Positions 59,001 through 64,000 of a stretch of 64,000 nucleotides of DNA are shown one piece after another. Both the position numbers and the translations under genes were made by a program. Origin of the DNA: Pogostemon cablin (taxonomy: Eukaryota; Streptophyta; Magnoliopsida; Lamiales; Lamiaceae); NCBI GenBank assembly GCA_023678885.1, contig CM042985.1:8048985-8112984 (forward strand), read 5' to 3'. Position 1 is the stretch's first letter. Every line of letters starts with the position of its first letter. Under the pieces are notes generated by a model. That model searched no databases and had not been told where the DNA came from. It saw only the letters and a program-made list of their open reading frames with translations.

Positions 59001-60016
59001 TATTAAAAAACATGCAGAAGGAGTGTGCATTATAATATGCAAACTTTTTCATTAGTTGGAGTATCCCACAAACACCATTCCATCCAATCAAACTTCACCA
59101 CCTCCCCCTCTCTCTCTCTCTCTCTCTCTCTCACTCTGTCTGTGTGTGTTGGCATGGCTGATTTAGATTTTAGATTCATTTCTTGAAGCTTGCTAAATAG
59201 ATTTGCTTTCCTTCTTTCCATTGTCATCATCTTTTTCTTGCTTTCTTTCTCTTTTCTTTGCTGCTGTTTCATATCAAGCAAGGGGGAAGAAAAGTAAGAA
59301 AGCAAGAACCTTTTTCCCATTTACTAATATTTTTTGATACTCATATATACTAATTGTAATTTCTCCTATTCACAAAATCCCTTCTCTCTTTTCCTTTAGA
59401 GTGTGTGAGTTTCCATCATTCAGCTTTTTCAGGGTGTCACTGTTCTCTCCAGCTTCTCCTTCTTTGAGTGTTTCAGGTAATCTTTGTTGCCCAATTGGAT
59501 ATCAAGGGTGAATTGAGGTGAGGGACAGCAACTTCTCAGCATCCCTTTTCCTTAAATCAATGAAATAAATTATCTGTCATTTTCTTGATTATTGTTTCTA
59601 GGTTTCAGCTTTTTTTCTTGTGTGTGTTTTTTTCACTTTTCAGGTTAGATCTTGTAATGAAGGCTGAGTTTGTTCCCACAGATTTATGTTGAATTTAGGC
59701 AGTTGGGATTTCTTTTGATTATCATCTGGTATCTTTAGATTACCACAAGTTGAGAGTGATTTTCATTGATTTTGGAAAAGTGGCCTCTTTTTGAGATTCC
59801 TCCCTCAAGTGAGAGAGAGAGAAGAGAGAGAGAGGTGGCTGTTGTTGAGGAAAAAAAAGTATTCTGATTCTTCCCTCCTCACTTATGCTTCCCTGATTTA
59901 ACACTTACGCCATTCTGAACCAAACCTCCCACCTCTCTCTCTTTCTGCATTCTCTTTCTCCCTCCTCCTCTGATGCATTAGATCATCATAAATTTTGGAG
60001 TTTGATGAGGTGGGGT
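59001..60016 (+). promoter_or_regulatory. Promoter and long leader of the MYB gene
   Basis: Composition changes here to CT-rich tracts typical of plant 5' leaders: (TC)n at about 59107-59132, (GA)n at about 59811-59834 and CTCTCTCTTT near 59934. A possible leader intron runs from CAG/GTAATC near 59477 to TTTTCAG near 59643. No TATA box or transcription start is assigned. Confidence 0.4.
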
Positions 60017-60968
60017 ATGGAGATTCTATCACCAAGTTCATATTTTTCCAATTCTAGCTGGCTTCTTGAGGACAGCAGGAGCACTACAAGATGGACCCCT
60101 GCTGAGAACAAGGCTTTCGAGAATGCACTCGCGGTGTTCGACGAAAATACACCGGATCGATGGCAGAAGGTGGCTTCAATGGTGCCTGGTAAATCCGAGC
60201 GTGATGTTATCAGACAGTACAAAGAATTGGAGGATGATGTCAGCAGTATAGAAGCTGGATTGATCCCTGTTCCTGGCTACAACACCTCCTCTCCCTTCAC
60301 TCTTGAATGGGGCAGCAGCCATGGCCACGAGAGATTCAAGCAGTCCTTCTCCGCCGCCGGCCGCCGATGCAGGCCGGCGGAGCAGGAGCGGAAGAAGGGC
60401 GTTCCATGGACAGAGGAGGAGCACAAGTGAGTTTGAGTTTGCTTACTACACAAATTCTTGATTTTGATTCTTGAATGTGATGTAATTAAAATCTTGATTA
60501 AATCTTGGAAAAAAAAACAGATTGTTTCTGATGGGATTGAAGAAGTATGGAAAGGGAGATTGGAGGAACATATCTCGTAATTTCGTGATCACAAGAACAC
60601 CAACTCAGGTGGCTAGCCATGCTCAGAAATACTTCATCCGGCAGCTCTCCGGCGGGAAGGATAAACGGAGGGCCAGCATTCATGACATCACGACGGTGAA
60701 CCTCAACGACGGCTTGACGGGGGAGAGCAAGAAGACGGAGCAGGGCGTTGCCTCCCCCGTCGTCCAGAAGGTTCCGTTCCAGTGGAACGGAACGAGTAAT
60801 GAGATGGTGATGGGGTTCAGCTCACCATGCCATGGGAGTATGTTCACATCATCATCACCATATGGTATGAATTATCTGCAAAGAGGTGGTATGCATCATG
60901 AATCATACATGGGATCTCAAAACATGGTTTTTCAGATTCAACCAGAGCTTCACTATCCTAATGCATGA
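60017..60968 (+). CDS. DIVARICATA-like MYB (R-R/SHAQKYF) transcription factor, two exons, 285 residues
   Basis: Nuclear DNA-binding protein with two single MYB/SANT repeats. Family members act in flower symmetry together with RADIALIS-type proteins that compete for partners. Exons are 60017-60426 and 60521-60968; the GT-AG intron splits the Lys137 codon. The start MEILSPSSYF is the family's usual N-terminus; an in-frame ATG at 60005 would add four residues. Repeat 1 (about 24-75) has TRWTPAENKAFENAL, followed by ELEDDVSSIEAG and PVPGY. Repeat 2 (about 126-176) has VPWTEEEHKLFLMGLKKYG and ends with SHAQKYF (169-175), then KRRASIHDITTVNL. The C-terminus is rich in Ser, Met and Gly. The frame is fully open and all key residues are present. 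Which paralogue it is cannot be told here. Confidence 0.94.
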
Positions 60969-61452
60969 TCATCTGTTGTTCTTGAGAAGAAGCTTGCTTG
61001 TTGGTCTGAAAATGCCTAGTTATATTAGCTTAAAAGGCTTAGCTTGTTTGAGCTTTTCTTGGTTTTCTTTTGTGAATATGTTGAGAATTTGGCATTTGAG
61101 GTTAACACTGTGTTTCTAGCTACCCAAAAAGAAAGAAAAAAAAAAGAAAAAAGAAAAATCCCCAAAATGCCAGATTGAAAATGGGACATCTTGATGAGAT
61201 ACTCCTTGTATTTAACAAAGGTTAGCAATCATGGAAGGAATTATCTTAGCTACTCTACTCTTTGTTTCTTTGTTATGCTTGTTTGCAACATATGTTCTCT
61301 AACATAGAGGGATGTTTACGTAGCCAAGAAAATGGCCTAATTTAATCTTTAATGATCAATAGCTGTGACATTCCAAGAAACAGAGGAGGTCGGGATCAGA
61401 CCTCGTCCCTCCGGTCGTTTTACATACTTATGATGTCGTTTTACATACTTAT
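60969..61452 (+). other. 3' flank of the MYB gene
   Basis: Probable 3' untranslated region with an A-rich run near 61129-61160. A 21-bp unit starting GTCGTTTTACATACTTATG occurs twice in tandem at about 61416-61457. Confidence 0.45.
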
Positions 61453-61830
61453 GATGTCGACCAAGTTAATAGGATATACTCGCTTAAGCTAAAAAGTAAA
61501 GCTTTGATCACTCAACTCATATAGGACATCTCAGCTAGAGCACGCCATGAAAACGGAGAGTTGGTACTTGACTTGCCCTGCAACGGGTGAGATTGGAACC
61601 CATGAGTATATACTTAAGGATGCTGAACAAGATCATAGGATGCTCACTTAGCAAATAAAAATAGGCTTTGATCACTCCCATAGACTCCAAGAAAATTAAT
61701 AGTTGATATCTAACTTGCTCTACAAAGGATGTGATCGGGTTCAAAACCCGCCTCCTGATCGTGGTATATACTGAGGATGTTGAGCAAGTTAATGGGATCT
61801 CAGATCTTGAAACTTATCTGAGTCAGAAAG
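61453..61830. repeat. Diverged tandem repeat, about 2.3 units of roughly 160 bp
   Basis: Units start near 61453 (GATGTCGACCAAGTTAATAG), 61619 (GATGCTGAACAAGATCATAG) and 61775 (GATGTTGAGCAAGTTAATGG). Shared later motifs include GGCTTTGATCACTC-like, ACTTGC(C/T)CT(G/A)CAA and TATACT(T/G)A(A/G)GGATG. No frame is shared. The units are old and imperfect. Confidence 0.6.
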
Positions 61831-63534
61831 CACTCTATTTAGATTGCCACAGTAGAAAAGAAAGACACAAAATTGAAACAATGTAAACAAGGCTTTGTTG
61901 GACTTGACTTGAAGGCAAACTTTTCAGTAGAAGCTGATTGTGCATTCCAATATTCCAAGAATCAACCACACTACACTTCCATAAACCACTCCTTGATTAT
62001 CTCAAGAGGATGATTCTTTGGAGTGATAAGATTCTGGATTGATTAATTATGCTGGTTAATTGAGCAAAGTTAGATTAAGTTGTTATCTCTCGATTAATTA
62101 ATTATATTTATGGGCTCCCCTCTTTCTCTTCCCACTGATTCACATTGTTTTGTTCTATCTGAGAGGTCCATAATCAATTTTTTTTCTTTCAAGAAAAACA
62201 TGATGACTTTTTTATTTTTAAAAGAAATTTAAACATTTGTCCCATTTTAAAGGTATTTGATTTTATTCCTCAGTCGTGTATATGAGAATTTGTCCACTTG
62301 GAATCCCCTTTCACTATTTTTCCCATAAAAAAAATGGGGGTCAACCATCAAAACTCATCAGTTCATTATTTTTATTATTATTTTAAACTGTGATTGAGTA
62401 GTTGAGTTTGGATGCTGCTGTAATAAAATGAGATTTCTCATAATAAATTCAATGAAGGATAAGGTAGCCTTGGTAGATCAAATGATTTTTCTTAATTAAA
62501 AACTCAAGTTGTAGAGAGAGAAGTCATGTACTAATTAATATTTTATTTAATTTAATAATTCTTGACATATGATTTATACATGAATTCATAAATAATAAAT
62601 AAGTTATCATTAGATGTAGACAAGAGTGATGAAATTTTTTTAAAAAAAATCTAGAAAAGCTGACGAGTATGCAATATTTTTTTATCTCACTCGAATTTAT
62701 TTATAATTTCAGATAATATTTTCCCCCCATATTTCTTCAATTTTGAATATCTTCTATTTTTTTTTTGAATTAATTTTTTAGATGAAGTAAATAAATATTT
62801 TTCCTCTCGGACCCTACTTTTCAACTGAAAATTCAGATACTGAAGCAAGAAAATGGTATATTCAGTCCCTATACATAATTCAATGATAATTGTATAATAA
62901 AAGAAGGGTTATTACTATCATCAACCCCAAAAGTAATTCTCTTTTCATGTTTCACAAATAACACATGTTGAATAGTTAGTTTTAAGATACGGAGTATAAC
63001 TCTTGTATCGTGAGAACGTTTAACCAATAAAACGAGACCACGTAAAACGTGGAGCATTTAGATTAGAGCAAGTTGGAGGAGAAAGCAAGCACCATTGAGA
63101 AGCAACTTTATTCCAAGTTTTATCTACTTGTTCACCAGTTCCAACCACATAAATAGTAGTAGAGAACCTTAAACTTTCGGTTGTCCAATTGGTTTTTATT
63201 ATCTCTATACTTGCCCAATATTCTGATTCCTCTTGCTAAATGAATCAAAATAAAGAGAGTCGGGTGGGGTGGCAAAAAAATTGAATAAAATTTGGGAAAT
63301 AATTTCCAAGAAGTAGTTGGATTTTTGAAAAACACATTTTCTTGCAACTATCACCCTCAAATGTTGCATATCATGTCACGATCAAATACAAACCATGGAG
63401 AATTAGTAAATGACGGCTGAAGATAAAATAACAATAACTGAGTTCTCTCTAGAGTTTTCTCTCATGAGCAACAAAAATGTGTAATGATGAGCATCTCTGA
63501 GTCGACCCCGAGTTAGTCCTCGAGGACTTCATTT
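61831..63534. other. Gene-free stretch between MYB and glucosidase genes
   Basis: No gene is seen. T-rich tracts lie near 62170-62220 and 62757-62766. The part from about 63400 to 63534 probably belongs to the 3' untranslated region of the - strand glucosidase gene. Confidence 0.5.
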
Positions 63535-63972
63535 TTACTTCAGTCCAAACCCGCGCGGGAATAGAGTTTGGAACCAGTCGTCCACTTCCTCTGGGAATTG
63601 TTCGAACATCTTATACCAATTGAACGGTAGTCTGCCTTGGAACTCATAATCTCCAAAGATGACATCTGTGATTCCCACCCCTTCACTACCTGGAAGCCAT
63701 GCAACGACAAGAGCATCCGCTTTATCCAGCAGCAGCGACGGCTCTACAAAGAACGGTCTCCCACATATCAAAATTGCTAATGTGGGGACTTTGTCAGCAA
63801 TGGCGCTCACGAGATCAGCTCCAGCGAAAGGAATCTTGTTGCCAAGGTTCACTCACAACAACAATGGCAAAAGAATAATCTTTTCCATCAAAGCTTAAAG
63901 ATGGATTTGGTTTGTATACCACTTCTGTTTTGTCCCCTGCAACTTCTCTAATAGCATCCAAAACGGTAGTGC
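63535..63972 (-). CDS. GH3 beta-glucosidase, 3' part, with a frame break (possible pseudogene)
   Basis: C-terminal domain of a plant glycoside hydrolase family 3 enzyme, which removes beta-linked glucose from wall polysaccharides or glycosides; usually secreted. The gene enters from the right edge. An acceptor (TTCATCGCAG) ends at 63973 and the exon starts at 63972 with TTVLDAIREV, EVVYKPNPS and YSFAIVVVSEP. Near 63838-63860 the frame changes and continues as IPFAGADLVSAIADKVPTLA, ILICGRPFFVEP, ALVVAWLPGSEGVGITDVIF, GRLPFNWY and LFPRGFGLK, to TAA. Compared with the family about eight residues (the PYAETFGD region) are also missing, so a deletion of some 25 bases is likely. A tiny intron using the GTGAGT there cannot be excluded. 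Catalytic residues of the N-terminal domain lie outside the window. Confidence 0.85.
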
Positions 63973-64000
63973 CTGCGATGAAGATATAGAGTCTTAGTAG

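Overview
The window is plant nuclear DNA: AT-rich, intron-bearing and crowded with transposable elements. The visible families (a plant laccase, a DIVARICATA-type MYB, a plant GH3 beta-glucosidase, Ty1/copia, KAONASHI-type MULE, Stowaway, hAT and CACTA elements) fit a eudicot. A lamiid, perhaps Lamiales, is my inference from the close match of the MYB protein to the Antirrhinum DIVARICATA type; nothing in the sequence proves the species.

Only three host genes can be supported. A seven-exon laccase gene lies on the + strand (4066-9066). I traced every splice junction, the frame stays open for 552 residues, and all copper-site motifs are present. A two-exon DIVARICATA-like MYB transcription factor gene lies on the + strand (60017-60968, 285 residues). 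The 3' end of a GH3 beta-glucosidase gene enters from the right edge on the - strand (63535-63972) and carries a frame break. A doubtful terminal exon may sit at the left edge.

The rest is a layered transposon landscape. A solo LTR (485-1148) has a perfect 5-bp duplication. A MULE of about 8.9 kb (12500-21376) carries two convergent genes: a decayed mudrA-like transposase on +, and a DUF1985/ULP1-type protease gene on - that I could model as eight exons with only two premature stops. Each of these genes has a 5' intron filled with a tandem array of the same motif, GGCCGAATAGAACAA, in the sense orientation of its own gene. This is the most unusual structure in the window. A young Ty1/copia element (27210-32386) has 536-bp LTRs with three visible differences. 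A non-autonomous Ty3-type element (51307-56065) has a full 5' LTR and a truncated 3' LTR. Two hAT-like elements, a CACTA-like element and a PIF/Harbinger-like element are also present.

Small elements fill much of what remains. There are more than 25 Stowaway-like MITEs ending in CTCCCTCCGTCCC or close variants and flanked by TA. Three copies of a MULE-type MITE with GC-rich ends have perfect 9-bp duplications. Several elements are nested (Stowaway in Stowaway, MULE-MITE in Stowaway, Stowaway in hAT, CACTA and PIF-like), which gives a partial order of insertion. The stretch 33-58 kb holds no recognisable host gene. No tRNA, rRNA or CRISPR feature was seen.
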